In this document: positions 9,321 to 18,526 of the stretch, in pieces
How the letters are laid out: every line of letters starts with the position of its first letter
Position numbering within the stretch: the first letter of the stretch is position 1
Assembly (NCBI RefSeq): GCF_002117915.1
Contig: NZ_BDJB01000011.1
Span: 1 to 64,000 of the forward strand
Length of the DNA: 64,000 bases
Direction: 5' to 3'
DNA from: Sphingomonas sp. TZW2008
GTDB lineage: Bacteria; Pseudomonadota; Alphaproteobacteria; Sphingomonadales; Sphingomonadaceae
The notes under the pieces: generated by a model
Database searches by the model: none
Told to the model about the DNA's origin: nothing
Seen by the model: only the letters and a program-made list of their open reading frames with translations
Translations under genes and position numbers: made by a program

Positions 9321-11411
9321 TCAGCGCGGCATCCCGCCAAGGCCGCTTGCTTTCCGCAATTCCGAACCATCCAGTCTGTAGCCATCAAGGAACACGGTTT
9401 GCACATGGCGCAGTGCGCCGAGGTTCTGTGACACGTCGCCATCAACCAGGATCAGATCGGCGCTTTTGCCCGCCGCGATCGAGCCGGTCGTCTCGGCCAT
9501 GCCGACCATCCGCGCCGGAACGATCGTCGCCGTCTGCAGCGCCTCTGCGTTGCTCAGGCCCGCTTCCTGATAGAGTTCGAGCTCGCGTACGAGCTCCAGC
9601 CCCCAGCCATCGGTTCCTGCAACGATCGGCACGCCAGCCTCGTGCAGCTTGCCGACCACGCCGACCATCTTGGCGAAGCTCTTGCGGAAATCGTCGCGCG
9701 TCAGCCCGTCGAACAGCGGATAGCCCGCGATCTTCCAGCTGCGCGCTACCGCCGAGGGCGCAATGTCGACGAACGGCGCGTACTCAGGGGCGACTGCGCT
9801 CCCGTCCGACGTCATGAGCGGTTCCCACACCGTCAGCGTCGGATCGATGATTGTCTTGCGCTTGGCGAGCTCGGCATAGAATGCCTTCATCTCGGGCGAG
9901 TCGAGATCGACGTCCTTGCCGTATTTCGCCGGTCCTTCGAGCCGCGCCGCGGTGTTGGCCTTGTCGACGACCGCCTGAGGCATCGCCTGCATCATGATGA
10001 AGTTGATGTGCGTGATTTCGTCATACCCCGCGCGTACCGCTTCGAGGGGGCGCATGCCGGCGGGGATATGGCCGTGGACGTGGAGGCCCAGTTTGTGAGC
10101 CTCCGCTGCTGCTGGCGCGATCCAGGCGGGGTTCATCGAGGTGTAGAATTTCACCCCCCACATGCCCGCCGCCTTGATCTTGCGCACCGCCGCGATCGCC
10201 TCCTCGGGCGACGAGACGGTCAGCGCGCCCTGTGCTGCGAGCGGATCCTTGCGGTCGATAATGATCGAGACCTTGCCGTCGGGCGCAAGCAGCTCGCCCG
10301 CCGCGCGGCGCTTCATCAGGCTTAGCGTCTCGTCGATCATCGAGCCGGGGCTGCGATAATTGGTCATGCCAGTGGCCAAGTTCTGCAGCAGGTTCCAATC
10401 ATCGCCGCCGACGTGACGATGCGCGTCCCACAGCCCGGGCGTCAGCGTCTTGCCGCGCCCGTCGATCGTCACCGTGCCCGCAGGCGCCTTGATTGACCCG
10501 CCAGCGCCGACCGCCGCGACCTTGCCGTCGCGCACCAGCACGGCGCGGTCGGGAAGATAGGTACCGGCGACCGAATCGAACATCAGCACATGATCGATCA
10601 GCGTTGGCGTGCGATTGGCCGGGCTCAGGAAACGTCGCGCGACATCGCGCACCATTACCGCTGTCTCGGCGTCCTGGATCTCCTTCAGCTTGGGCCCCGC
10701 CGCCTCAAAGCCTTCGGGCAGCAGCGAGATGACGCCGGCATTGCCGAAGAAGCGATTGTCCGTATCGAGCCACACCGGCGACGGCGAGAAGCCGAAGCCT
10801 TCGATGTAAGCAAGCTTTACGGTCTTCTTGCCAGCTGGCCCATTAATCTCAACCGGCTTCTTGATCGTGAGCGTGGCGTGGCCGCGCGGCAGCAGATCGA
10901 CGCCCGAAGGACCCGCTGCGACGAGCGCCTCGATATCATGCTCACCCGCCAGCCACGGCCCGCCGTAGGTGTTGTAGCGCTTGCCGGCGAACGGTGCCGA
11001 GCCTTCATCGACCGCAGTCTTCCACCGCGCCACCCCGGCGCTGTCGACACTGAAATTCTCGGTCGCGTCCCCGGAATCGGTGAACCCGCGGATCGCCAGC
11101 TTGATCGGCCGCTTGTCCGGACCGAGCGTCACCACCTCGTCGGTTTCAGTGACCCAGCCACGCAGCGACATCGACATGCGATAGGAGATGTTGCCGTCGG
11201 GCGTTTTCCATGACCAGACATCACCGTGTTTCCCGGCAACCGAGCTGATCGTGAAATGCCGCGCGCCGGCGGGCGGCGTCATCAACTGCTCCTTGGTCGC
11301 AGGACCCGCCGTCGTGACCGCCTTCTGCGGCTGCGCGTCGTGCGCTCCCGCGGCAGCGGGTAGCGCTATGGCGGCAGCAGCGAGTAAGGACGCGAGCAGG
11401 CGACGGCGCAT
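9321..11411 (-). CDS. Secreted metal-dependent amidohydrolase
   Basis: 696 residues from the ATG at 11411; a longer frame to 11465 is open but a clear signal peptide starts here (MRRRLLASLLAAAAIALP to AGA-HD). A beta-rich N-terminal domain of about 250 residues precedes the amidohydrolase barrel. Metal ligands are visible: HxH in DAHRHVGG, the lysine of WGVKFY (the usual carbamylated position), H in HVHGHIP, H in ITHINFI and D in VAGTDGWG. The C-terminal beta strands return with ADLILVDGD. The class is imidazolonepropionase/prolidase-like, so cyclic amides or dipeptides are possible substrates. The enzyme acts outside the inner membrane. Confidence 0.88.
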   Translation of the reverse strand: MRRRLLASLLAAAAIALPAAAGAHDAQPQKAVTTAGPATKEQLMTPPAGARHFTISSVAGKHGDVWSWKTPDGNISYRMSMSLRGWVTETDEVVTLGPDKRPIKLAIRGFTDSGDATENFSVDSAGVARWKTAVDEGSAPFAGKRYNTYGGPWLAGEHDIEALVAAGPSGVDLLPRGHATLTIKKPVEINGPAGKKTVKLAYIEGFGFSPSPVWLDTDNRFFGNAGVISLLPEGFEAAGPKLKEIQDAETAVMVRDVARRFLSPANRTPTLIDHVLMFDSVAGTYLPDRAVLVRDGKVAAVGAGGSIKAPAGTVTIDGRGKTLTPGLWDAHRHVGGDDWNLLQNLATGMTNYRSPGSMIDETLSLMKRRAAGELLAPDGKVSIIIDRKDPLAAQGALTVSSPEEAIAAVRKIKAAGMWGVKFYTSMNPAWIAPAAAEAHKLGLHVHGHIPAGMRPLEAVRAGYDEITHINFIMMQAMPQAVVDKANTAARLEGPAKYGKDVDLDSPEMKAFYAELAKRKTIIDPTLTVWEPLMTSDGSAVAPEYAPFVDIAPSAVARSWKIAGYPLFDGLTRDDFRKSFAKMVGVVGKLHEAGVPIVAGTDGWGLELVRELELYQEAGLSNAEALQTATIVPARMVGMAETTGSIAAGKSADLILVDGDVSQNLGALRHVQTVFLDGYRLDGSELRKASGLGGMPR

Positions 11412-11658
11412 GGTAAAATCCCCCAGATCTCTCACGACACTGCCAAGCCGCGCGGATCGACGCAACGCCTCTCACAGGTGAGTGGCCAAGCCCATATGCT
11501 CGGCTTCGCTTTGCTCGACGTCGAGCCCTCGGGCGTGTTGTGTAAAATACGTCCCGCACGCCGGCGATGCTCGCACTCGAACTGCCGAATAATACATCGC
11601 AGCTTAAGGTCGCACATATGGACACCGGCACTATTGCGGGCGAGCCCTTCGCGAGCGC

Positions 11659-13248
11659 ATGCAGCCCGCATTTAGGTGGGCGAACTCAAGCATGCTGGAA
11701 CCAACTGATAAGAGTTCGGCAAGTTGGCGAAGGCAGGCGCGCCATACGTTCTGTCGAACACTCGTCATCACCATAACGCTGGGGGCTTTGATGTTTGCAA
11801 GCGCGGCCGAGGCCAGCGGCGTGACCCGGGTCGAGGTTCTAGGCCGAGAGGACGTAGGACAGTACGGCGGCAACGCATTTAGACGTTACCACGGCTTAGT
11901 GCACGGCACGGTGGCCGCAGACGAGGACGTGGCGGGCCTGCCTGTCGCGTTGGCCGGACGCACCGCGCTGACCTACGCGGTACCCTTCGAGGTCATCGCG
12001 CCCGTCGACCAGGCCCTTACCGACGCCGTCATCGTGGAGGTGGAGAACCGCGGGCGACCAACCGCCCTTGGTCTGCTGACTGGCTTTGCCGCCGGCGCGG
12101 CGGTGGCTCCGTCCGACGTGCGGTACCCGGCCGGCCTTGGCAACGGCTTTCCATTCCGCGCTGGCGTGGCATACGCGCGCGTGGCCTGGCAGGCGGGTGT
12201 TGCCGCCGACGTGCCGGCCGCCGCGCAGGGCGTGGGGCTCGTCATCCTGCGCGACTTCGGCCGGATGCTAGCTGGTGAAGGCGCCAACCGAGGTCCGCTG
12301 CCAACATTCCGGCGACGCGTACTCATGGGCATCAGTCAAAGCGCCTGGATGGCCAACGCGCTGGTGCAGGAGGGCTTTAACCGCGATCCGGCAACGGACA
12401 AGGCGGTGTACCAAGGCCTGTTTACCCGCAACGGCACTGGCAACGTGCTCGCTGTCAATCACGCGGCGGCCGGCGGGCCGCAGGCACCTTACCCGCTGCC
12501 TGACGCAGTGCCACTGACACCCGCGCAGCTGCTGACACGTCCCGGCAGCGATCCGATGGTGGTGGACGTGGCCGCCTACACTGACTTTTACCGCTTGCGG
12601 GCCAGCGTGTTTGCAGCGGCGCCCGGAGTGCCCCGCCTACGCCGCTACGCCGTGGCGGCAGCTCACGCACCGGCCGGCGGGTACCCCGACGCGCTCATCT
12701 TCGGCACCCTGCGCTGCAACGGTGGCGTGCCTGCGCCGCTCAATCCGCTAAACGACGCGGCATACGTGCGGGCTCTCCTCACGGCGTTGCTCGGCGCAAT
12801 CGGTACGCGAGAGATTGCGGCCGGAAAGCTGCCGGCGGAGCACGCCTTTGACCTGGTTACGCCTGGCATCGCGCCTATCAATCTGCTGTCCGGGCAGAAC
12901 ATCCTCGTGCCGCGCGTAGACGGTGACGCCATGCCCGTGGGTGGCGTGCCGATGGCGGAGGCGGCGCTACCACTTGGCCGACCGGTGCCGCCAGCGATCT
13001 CGCCAGTGGGCACGCGCTCCATCACCGACGTGTGTGGCAACTTCGGTGGCTGGGCACCTTTTTCTTCAGCGGAGCTGCGGGAACGGTACGGCTTGCTTGA
13101 CGACTATCGGAAGCGGGTCGCCTCTTTGCTGCAAGCACAAGTAAGGCGGGGTTGGCTGCTAGCCGACGACGTGGAAGCAGAGGCGGCACGGATTGGCATG
13201 GCTGCCGACCGCGCGTTTGGCTCGTACGCAAGAGAGGCCGGGCCGTAG
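11659..13248 (+). CDS. Secreted alpha/beta hydrolase domain protein (Abhydrolase_10-like)
   Basis: Up to 529 residues. A hydrophobic signal-like segment (LVITITLGALMFASAAEASG) follows a long basic N-terminus, so the start may be the ATG at 11692 rather than 11659; AGGTGGG lies upstream of 11692. The nucleophile is probably the central S of GISQSAWMANAL, followed by VQEGFN, an arrangement seen in the large Abhydrolase_10-type family. The C-terminal third holds a single conserved-looking cysteine region (SITDVCGNFGGW). Function is probably hydrolysis of an ester or lactone in the periplasm. It is followed by a 30-residue membrane peptide gene and an endonuclease gene in the same direction. Confidence 0.75.
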   Translation: MQPAFRWANSSMLEPTDKSSASWRRQARHTFCRTLVITITLGALMFASAAEASGVTRVEVLGREDVGQYGGNAFRRYHGLVHGTVAADEDVAGLPVALAGRTALTYAVPFEVIAPVDQALTDAVIVEVENRGRPTALGLLTGFAAGAAVAPSDVRYPAGLGNGFPFRAGVAYARVAWQAGVAADVPAAAQGVGLVILRDFGRMLAGEGANRGPLPTFRRRVLMGISQSAWMANALVQEGFNRDPATDKAVYQGLFTRNGTGNVLAVNHAAAGGPQAPYPLPDAVPLTPAQLLTRPGSDPMVVDVAAYTDFYRLRASVFAAAPGVPRLRRYAVAAAHAPAGGYPDALIFGTLRCNGGVPAPLNPLNDAAYVRALLTALLGAIGTREIAAGKLPAEHAFDLVTPGIAPINLLSGQNILVPRVDGDAMPVGGVPMAEAALPLGRPVPPAISPVGTRSITDVCGNFGGWAPFSSAELRERYGLLDDYRKRVASLLQAQVRRGWLLADDVEAEAARIGMAADRAFGSYAREAGP

Positions 13249-13329
13249 CATCCGCTTAGCTCACGTTCCCTAAACGTTCTGTCCTACACGGCTGTTTAGC
13301 GCTACCTGAGGCGGAGAAGGGAGTCGCAC

Positions 13330-13422
13330 ATGATGCAGGTCGACGCGCCTCTGCTGCTCGCCGTGGCGGCACTGGTGAGCAGCTTCTCGTCCCTCGTGTG
13401 GGCGTTCCGGCGGCGGCCGTAA
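13330..13422 (+). CDS. Tiny single-span membrane protein (30 aa)
   Basis: ATG ATG start preceded by a good ribosome binding site (GAAGGGAG seven bases upstream). The product MMQVDAPLLLAVAALVSSFS continues to a basic RRRP tail, so one membrane span with the C-terminus inside is expected. It sits between the secreted hydrolase and the endonuclease in the same direction. The function is unknown. The ribosome binding site and the charge pattern make it more likely real than chance. Confidence 0.55.
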   Translation: MMQVDAPLLLAVAALVSSFSSLVWAFRRRP

Positions 13423-13490
13423 ATCCGGCGGTCACGTGGAGCGCTGTTACTGCGCGCGAGATGATAGAGTATTGTTTGAGGTGGCGAAGG

Positions 13491-14309
13491 ATGAGACACA
13501 CGCTTCGCGGCGTGCTTAGGCTGGCCGCCTTTCTGGTGGCTGTGCCCGCGCTGGCCGACAACGCCAATTTGCACACCTTCCACTGCCTGCACGGCTGCCC
13601 GGTCGGCGCGCCCGCTAACGACGGCATCGTGGTGCGGGAGATTTACACGCTGGCCAGCAACCCGCTGACCAAGCTTGCCGACTGGGTGGCGTACCGTGTC
13701 ACGCCCGACACCGTAGGCCCGTCGCAGCAGCGCAACTGGGCGGTCGACCCCGCGCTGGCGCCAGACGAGACGCTAGAAGAGGACGATTACAACGGGGCTA
13801 GCGCGGCGCTGCACGTGGACCGCGGGCACCAGGCGCCACTGGCAGCGTTCTCGGGCACGCCGTTCTGGAACGAGACAAACGTGCTCTCCAACATAACGCC
13901 GCAGGCGGCCGCGTTGAACCAAGGCGCTTGGCAGCGGCTGGAGGCGCGCGAGAACACCTTGGCGGTCAAGGGCAAGCTAGCCGTGTACGTGGTGACCGGG
14001 CCGCTGTTCGAGCGCTTGATGGCGCCGCTGCCGGCCGGGCCGGCGCTGCACCGGGTACCGAGCGGCTACTGGAAGGTGGTGGCCACCGCCGACGGGCGGC
14101 TGACGGCGTTCCTGTTCGACCAGCAGACACAGCGTGGCGCGGACTACTGCGCCATGCGCGCGCCTTTAGAGGAGGTGGTGCTTCGCGCCCGTCTGGTGCT
14201 CTTCCCTGGACCGGGCGCGCCCACGACGTGGCGGCCACTAGATGGCGAGCTGGGGTGTAAGCAGGCGGCGTCTGTGCGGCCGGAAGGTGCGCGGATTGAG
14301 ACGCGGTAA
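13491..14309 (+). CDS. Secreted DNA/RNA non-specific endonuclease (NUC1 type)
   Basis: About 272 residues from the ATG at 13491 (13461 is also possible, adding ten residues). A signal peptide ends near VPALADNAN. The catalytic signature DRGHQAP (H is the general base) is followed by the metal-binding N in NETNVLSNITPQ and the helix GAWQRLEARE, the order found in Serratia-type endonucleases. It should cut single- and double-stranded nucleic acid outside the cytoplasm, for nutrient use or defence against extracellular DNA. A lone C/C pair (CLHGC) near the N-terminus may form a disulphide. No inhibitor gene is evident beside it; the next gene (14397) is a small membrane protein. Confidence 0.85.
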   Translation: MRHTLRGVLRLAAFLVAVPALADNANLHTFHCLHGCPVGAPANDGIVVREIYTLASNPLTKLADWVAYRVTPDTVGPSQQRNWAVDPALAPDETLEEDDYNGASAALHVDRGHQAPLAAFSGTPFWNETNVLSNITPQAAALNQGAWQRLEARENTLAVKGKLAVYVVTGPLFERLMAPLPAGPALHRVPSGYWKVVATADGRLTAFLFDQQTQRGADYCAMRAPLEEVVLRARLVLFPGPGAPTTWRPLDGELGCKQAASVRPEGARIETR

Positions 14310-14396
14310 ACGTCGGGACCAAGGTTTAGGCGCCGTAAGCCAACGTTTGGTTCCCGCTCACTTGCGGACACTGGCCGTCGCCTGCAAGAACGTACA

Positions 14397-14711
14397 ATGC
14401 TCGTCGTATTAGTCGTGCTTACCTGTATCATCGTTGCAGCTCTTGTGATTGCAAGCGCTGTCTCTGCCGTGTGCTTCCTATTCACGAAGAGTAACGCTCT
14501 ATCGATAGCGTTGGGGACGCTTGCCTTGCCGACGCTGATTTGCTCTTCGTTCGTGTACTGGATGATGACGATGGAAGTAGATGACCAGTCGCCGGGCAAC
14601 GTCCTGATCGGAAGCTTGGTCGCTTTGGCGGTCGTTACACCTACAACACTTTTCGCCAGCCGTTTCACCGTCCGGTTGCTGTCACACCGCACTGCGCAGA
14701 GTGCCGGCTGA
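14397..14711 (+). CDS. Small membrane protein, about three spans
   Basis: 104 residues, strongly hydrophobic: span 1 about 2-28 (LVVLVVLTCIIVAALVIAS), span 2 about 35-57, span 3 about 70-90, with polar loops (EVDDQSPGN). The composition (many T, S, I) differs somewhat from the alanine-rich neighbours. There are no family motifs and no clear ribosome binding site. It follows the endonuclease by 87 bases on the same strand, but a functional link is not shown. Confidence 0.6.
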   Translation: MLVVLVVLTCIIVAALVIASAVSAVCFLFTKSNALSIALGTLALPTLICSSFVYWMMTMEVDDQSPGNVLIGSLVALAVVTPTTLFASRFTVRLLSHRTAQSAG

Positions 14712-14755
14712 CCTAATAATATCGGGCGCCAAGGCGATCATGGGCCGACATCCAG

Positions 14756-15316
14756 TCAAGTGGCAGCCCATACACCCGCTCGCAGCTCCGCTGGTACCGG
14801 GTAGCCCTGCTTTAGCAGACGGGCGACCATGTCCTCGTAATAGTTCATTGGGCTGTTGCCCCAAGGCTTTGGATCGACGATCGTGTAGTTTGCCCAGTAT
14901 CCTTCAAAGACGCTCCGATCCTGCAGGTGGGGGTATAGCGCTCGTAGCGCGAGCCGCACCTCCTCAACCGGGATTGCCTTGCGCGAGCCGCTGAACGACG
15001 CACGCAACAAGTTGTGGAGCGCCAACTCGATCGTGATCATTGCTGCGCGACGCCGACGAAGCTCGGGCAGACCTTGGCCGCACGCCTCGATCTGTACTTT
15101 CACGTCACGGCTGGAGCACTGCGGGCAGTTCAGCTCCCGGCATATCACCGCCCAGTCGCTCGACGCGCCGACGCTCCGGCGCATGATAAACTCCTCCCGA
15201 TCAAGGAGGGTCTTCCGCTCGCACCCGCGGCACACGATCCGGATCGCGCCGTCGATCTTCCGCAGGTCGTAAATCGTTTTCGGCGGCCCAACCATCGAGC
15301 CGAAGTACCGGAACAT
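14756..15316 (-). CDS. Zinc-ribbon-like protein of unknown function
   Basis: 186 residues. The N-terminal part has paired cysteines, IVCRGCERKTLLD and later CRELNCPQCSS, which look like a zinc ribbon. A basic helix (LPELRRRRAAM) and a C-terminal part with DPKPWGNSPMNYYEDMVARL follow. It is not recognised; nucleic-acid binding is possible from the zinc knuckle and basic helix. A truncated copy of its C-terminus lies at 20959-21105, so the family has been duplicated in this region. The start ATG at 15316 fits the beginning of the conserved part. Confidence 0.7.
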   Translation of the reverse strand: MFRYFGSMVGPPKTIYDLRKIDGAIRIVCRGCERKTLLDREEFIMRRSVGASSDWAVICRELNCPQCSSRDVKVQIEACGQGLPELRRRRAAMITIELALHNLLRASFSGSRKAIPVEEVRLALRALYPHLQDRSVFEGYWANYTIVDPKPWGNSPMNYYEDMVARLLKQGYPVPAELRAGVWAAT

Positions 15317-15367
15317 ACCCAGAACGTAAGGGCTGGTGATGTTGGAGAAGTTGTGCAGGGGTGCGCG

Positions 15368-15804
15368 ATGATCGTGATCCTAGCTACGCTTGCCGCTGCC
15401 GCAGTTCCGCCCGGCACCACGTTCCGTTGCACACCAACACGGGTCTGGGATGGGGATGGCCCGCTATGGTGCGCAGAGGGCCCGCGCATTCGTCTGTCCG
15501 ACATAGCCGCACGTGAGATGGACGGCACCTGTCGCAGCAATCAGCCGTGCCCCAACGCGAGCGCAGGGGCTGCTCGAGACGCCCTGGTAAAGCTTGTTGG
15601 CACGCCCATCGCAGATCGCGCGAGGGCCACGTTTTGGTGACTGCGCCGACGCTTACCTGCCGCTCACTTGGTAAACGAAAAGGCTTGAGAACCGCCGCTT
15701 GGTGCACGTCACCCCGTTATAGCGAATTGTCCTGCGCTATGGTTCGCACAGGCACAGTCTTGAAGTGGCAAAGATACTGGCGCGGCCAGCGATGCAGCAT
15801 TTGA
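15368..15804 (+). pseudogene. Thermonuclease (SNase)-like protein, frameshifted
   Basis: The first frame starts at the ATG at 15368 with a short signal peptide. It runs through TRVWDGDGPLWCAEGPRIRL and SDIAAREMDGTC, the OB-fold core and active-site region of TNase-like proteins, and ends prematurely at 15640. The rest of the domain continues one base back: REGHVLV, then TLTCRS, TAAWCTSP and WQRYWRGQRC, ending at 15804. The shift lies about 15605-15630. One indel therefore separates two halves that together have the normal length (about 145 residues). Most likely it is an inactivated secreted nuclease-like gene; a sequencing error is the alternative. Confidence 0.72.
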
Positions 15805-15830
15805 AGCCGGTCAAAGGGTCTCGCCTGTCG

Positions 15831-16127
15831 TCAATGTCGCTCGTTGAGATCGCCCGCAGATGACGCGACCAGAGCCTCTTCAGCAGCGATTAGTGCGCGC
15901 TTCTCTTCCGCCATGATCCAGCACAACATGTCTTCCTCATACCAAGGCGCTGTTTCGACAGCTTCGACGGACGGTCTCACGCCGGTCCAGACCAACAAGC
16001 CTTCGATCACCGTCCACGTGATTACCACCACCGCCACAACAGCAAGCGCAATCAGTCCAAGCCCGAGTAGTGGAATGGCGCAAATGGCAGCGGCAATAAG
16101 AACGGGTAGGAGAACAAACTCTCGCAT
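15831..16127 (-). CDS. Small two-span membrane protein
   Basis: 98 residues from the ATG at 16127 (MREFVLLPVLIAAAI); the longer open frame to 16337 is not protein-like. Two hydrophobic segments (about 3-22 and 24-45) are followed by an acidic soluble tail (APWYEEDMLCWIMAEEKRAL). It resembles small phage-shock or holin-like membrane proteins in layout only. There is no motif. It converges on the frameshifted thermonuclease gene. Confidence 0.6.
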   Translation of the reverse strand: MREFVLLPVLIAAAICAIPLLGLGLIALAVVAVVVITWTVIEGLLVWTGVRPSVEAVETAPWYEEDMLCWIMAEEKRALIAAEEALVASSAGDLNERH

Positions 16128-16181
16128 CGCAACTTTGTGACCCAGCTTCTCCGTCGCGGCAAGGCAGTATAGGTTAGCTTT

Positions 16182-16373
16182 ATGACGCCAGATCAGGAAC
16201 GATGGGCTGAAGCGCTGGCGATCGAGCGGCAGCACGGCATGATGGCGCCGATGTGGATCGCCGAACGTATCGGTGCGCTGGCTATGGCCGGGGACCATGT
16301 CGGCGTCGCACGGTTTCGCAAGATCGCGGCGAAGCACGAACAGCTGCTCTCCAACAATCGAGGCGCTTGCTAG
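16182..16373 (+). CDS. Small helical protein (DUF6961-like)
   Basis: 63 residues, MTPDQERWAEALAIERQHG, then WIAERIGALAMAGDHVGVAR and KIAAKHEQLL. I recall this pattern from small sphingomonad proteins of the DUF6961 type; the name is from memory and unchecked. It is soluble, helical, of unknown function. The ATG is the natural start. It is a lone gene between two unrelated neighbours. Confidence 0.65.
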   Translation: MTPDQERWAEALAIERQHGMMAPMWIAERIGALAMAGDHVGVARFRKIAAKHEQLLSNNRGAC

Positions 16374-16487
16374 CGCCCGCCTTGGGGCGACTTGGATTCG
16401 GCAACGCCTTGACGCGTCGCGCGAAATAATTCTCCGATGTCACCAGCACTTGGCGCGGGGGGCGCCGAGTCGAAAGGGGAGGATTCA

Positions 16488-17132
16488 ATGATTATTCGCT
16501 CTGGCGCGTTTGCGTGCGCGCTTTGCTTTGCCGTCACCGCGCAGGCGCAGGTTGCGGCACCGATCGCTACGCTGGCGCCGGCGGCTGCCGATAATACGCT
16601 GCGGGTTGGCACGAAGGTGCCGCTGAAGCTCAGCCAGGAGCTAACCACGAAGGGCAAGCTTCTCCGCGTCGGTCAGCACTTCAATATGGAAGTGTCCGAG
16701 CCTGTCATGGTCAACGGCCAGGTCGTTATCCCCGCAGGCGCGCCTGCAGTCGGCGAGATCACCGAGGTGCGCAACAAGGGCATGTGGGGCAAGTCAGGTC
16801 ACCTGACCGCACAGATGCTCTATGTCAGTGTCGGCGGCCGCCAGATCCGCATGACCGGTACGTTCGACGACAAGGGCGTAACCGGTACCGGCGGGGTGAT
16901 CGCTGCGGTGGCGCTGATCCCTGTTGCCGGGTTTTTCACTACCGGAACCAGCGCCAAGCTGCCGGTTGGTACCGCTGTGACTGGCTTCATCGGCGAGGAC
17001 ATCCCGGTGACCATGGCTGCTAGCGCCGTTGCGCCTCTGGCCGCGCAGCCGGCAAGTGCGCCGATCTCTGCCGCCCCGGCGCCTGCTGCACCTGCGCTTA
17101 CGCCAGCGGTGGCGTCGAAGCCGAAAATCTGA
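16488..17132 (+). CDS. Exported protein of unknown function with beta-rich core
   Basis: 214 residues. The ATG at 16488 is preferred over 16437 because AGGGGAGG ends five bases upstream and a signal peptide starts here (IIRSGAFACALCFAVTAQA, cleaved before QVAAP). The core (LRVGTKVPLKLSQELTTKGK, then NGQVVIPAGAPAVGEITEV) resembles the TrbI/DUF-type proteins with a repeated VPAGT-like turn. It ends in an Ala/Pro-rich tail after a hydrophobic stretch (VIAAVALIPVAGFF). It probably sits in the periplasm or outer envelope. No function is assigned. Confidence 0.75.
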   Translation: MIIRSGAFACALCFAVTAQAQVAAPIATLAPAAADNTLRVGTKVPLKLSQELTTKGKLLRVGQHFNMEVSEPVMVNGQVVIPAGAPAVGEITEVRNKGMWGKSGHLTAQMLYVSVGGRQIRMTGTFDDKGVTGTGGVIAAVALIPVAGFFTTGTSAKLPVGTAVTGFIGEDIPVTMAASAVAPLAAQPASAPISAAPAPAAPALTPAVASKPKI

Positions 17133-17196
17133 CTTTGGATCGCGCCCTGACAACTTGCGGTGTCTCGTAGGTCGGCAGGGCGCGGGGTTTCTTCAT

Positions 17197-17301
17197 ATGA
17201 ACCTGCTAAAGCGTCTTTGGAATTACGAAACCGACAGCCCATGGGTCTGGGTGCCCCTGTGGGCATTCGGACTACTGCTATTTGGCGGCTTTGTGATTTA
17301 G
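17197..17301 (+). CDS. Tiny membrane protein (34 aa)
   Basis: MNLLKRLWNYETDSPWVWV followed by a single hydrophobic segment ending GGFVI. Basic N-terminus, one span, stop right after it. The ribosome binding site is weak (a GGGG about ten bases upstream). It follows the exported protein by 64 bases and may share its transcript. Function unknown. Confidence 0.5.
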   Translation: MNLLKRLWNYETDSPWVWVPLWAFGLLLFGGFVI

Positions 17302-17388
17302 CCGCGCCGCCCTTCGCACGCTTACTTATCCACAGCTTCCACAGGCCGCACGTCGCAACCCGACTCCAACGGTTCGCGTAAGCTCTTC

Positions 17389-17670
17389 GTGGCTTCGGTT
17401 CTTACTCCTTCCACTGGCGAGGAGGTCCGCGATCTGCTCGCGCATCTGCTGGCTGGCGTGACGCACGCCAGCGAGGCTACGTGGCATCAGCGCATCGGCA
17501 CGATCGAGCGATACCCGACTTGGAAGTACGTGCGGTTCAACTGGGGTGTCGCGCCAAACACGAGAGGCGCTGATCGCCAGGCTATCGCAAAAGCAGTCGA
17601 GATAGTCAGAGCCGAGCACCCTTACATCACCGACCCGTTCTCGACGGACGTCGACTGGTTACGTCAGTGA
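17389..17670 (+). CDS. Small soluble protein of unknown function
   Basis: 93 residues from a GTG start. The N-terminal helix EEVRDLLAHLLAGVTHASE is followed by YPTWKYVRFNWGVAPNTRG and a C-terminal helix with AVEIVRAEHPYI. The pattern is familiar from small sphingomonad proteins but I cannot name a family. No signal or membrane segment. The start could be a little further in; no strong ribosome binding site decides it. Confidence 0.55.
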   Translation: MASVLTPSTGEEVRDLLAHLLAGVTHASEATWHQRIGTIERYPTWKYVRFNWGVAPNTRGADRQAIAKAVEIVRAEHPYITDPFSTDVDWLRQ

Positions 17671-17866
17671 CTTGCGCACGTGGCCCGGCCCGCTGACACC
17701 GTTTCCCGAAAGCAGGCCGGCAGCTTTCAGCGCTGCAACTCTCTGATAGCGGGCAGGCCGCTTACGCCCAAAAGCGGACATGCTATCTCGAATTGTTCGC
17801 TTTAATCTTGGCTGGCGAACGGGCCCGACAAGGGGATCGGTCCGTTGAGGGTGCGAAGGAAAAATC

Positions 17867-18118
17867 ATGCCCAACCAAAATGATGATCAGATGCCGTCGA
17901 ACGATGATTCCGCGAAGCGGCCGTTCAACCCCAATGGCGGTGAAGACGAAAGTAGTGCGTCCAACGGCGCGAACGATGATCACCTGCACGACGATCAGAA
18001 GCCGCTACATCAACAGAATTTGGCCGGGGACGATCAGATCGATGACGATGATCCGAATAAGGTGGAGAAGCTCGCCAAAGCAGGGCAAGACATCGATCCG
18101 GATGCCGGGAGCGACTGA
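17867..18118 (+). CDS. Small, acidic, probably disordered protein
   Basis: 83 residues, very rich in D, N, Q and S (MPNQNDDQMPSNDDSAKRP; later DDDDPNKVEKLAKAGQDI). A good ribosome binding site (GAAGGA seven bases upstream) supports the start. No hydrophobic core, so intrinsic disorder is likely. Proteins of this kind in sphingomonads are often stress-linked, but no promoter motif was found here. Function unknown. Compare the similar hydrophilic protein at 32504. Confidence 0.6.
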   Translation: MPNQNDDQMPSNDDSAKRPFNPNGGEDESSASNGANDDHLHDDQKPLHQQNLAGDDQIDDDDPNKVEKLAKAGQDIDPDAGSD

Positions 18119-18400
18119 TATGGCCGCCTATGCAAGCTTGCGAGCCTAGCACATGACGTCGCGCACCTGCTGAGGATGGCAAGCTTGCAAGCCGCCGTCT
18201 TAACAAGAGCGAAAGCGATGGTGGCGCTTATTTCAAGCGAATGCCGAACACTTGGTCGCAGAGGCCAAGTCGCTCGTCCGATCTGTATGTTCATCGCTTA
18301 CGGACGTTCCGCTGGGTACCCGTCGATAACCGCCAATCACATCGATTGAACAGCTGGCCGCGAGCACGTCAGCGTACGCCGCGCATGCTTTATGCGTAAT

Positions 18401-18526
18401 CTAGTTTTTGATGTTAACCATCTTCACCGGATCAAGCTTGGTTGATGGCTTGGACACATTGGTCTTCACCTTTTCGGCCTTGGGTTTTCGGATCTCTTTA
18501 TTCGACTTCTGCTGGCTCTTAGCCAT
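18401..18526 (-). CDS. Small lysine-rich protein (41 aa)
   Basis: MAKSQQKSNKEIRKPKAEKV continues with more K, S, T and P to a stop at 18401. A GAGG ribosome binding site sits eight bases before the ATG. Very basic and disordered; short proteins starting MAKSQQ..NKE.RKPK are familiar from sphingomonads, so this is likely a real gene. Nucleic-acid or ribosome contact is plausible but unproved. A GGGC..GCCC hairpin lies in its leader near 18541. Confidence 0.7.
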   Translation of the reverse strand: MAKSQQKSNKEIRKPKAEKVKTNVSKPSTKLDPVKMVNIKN

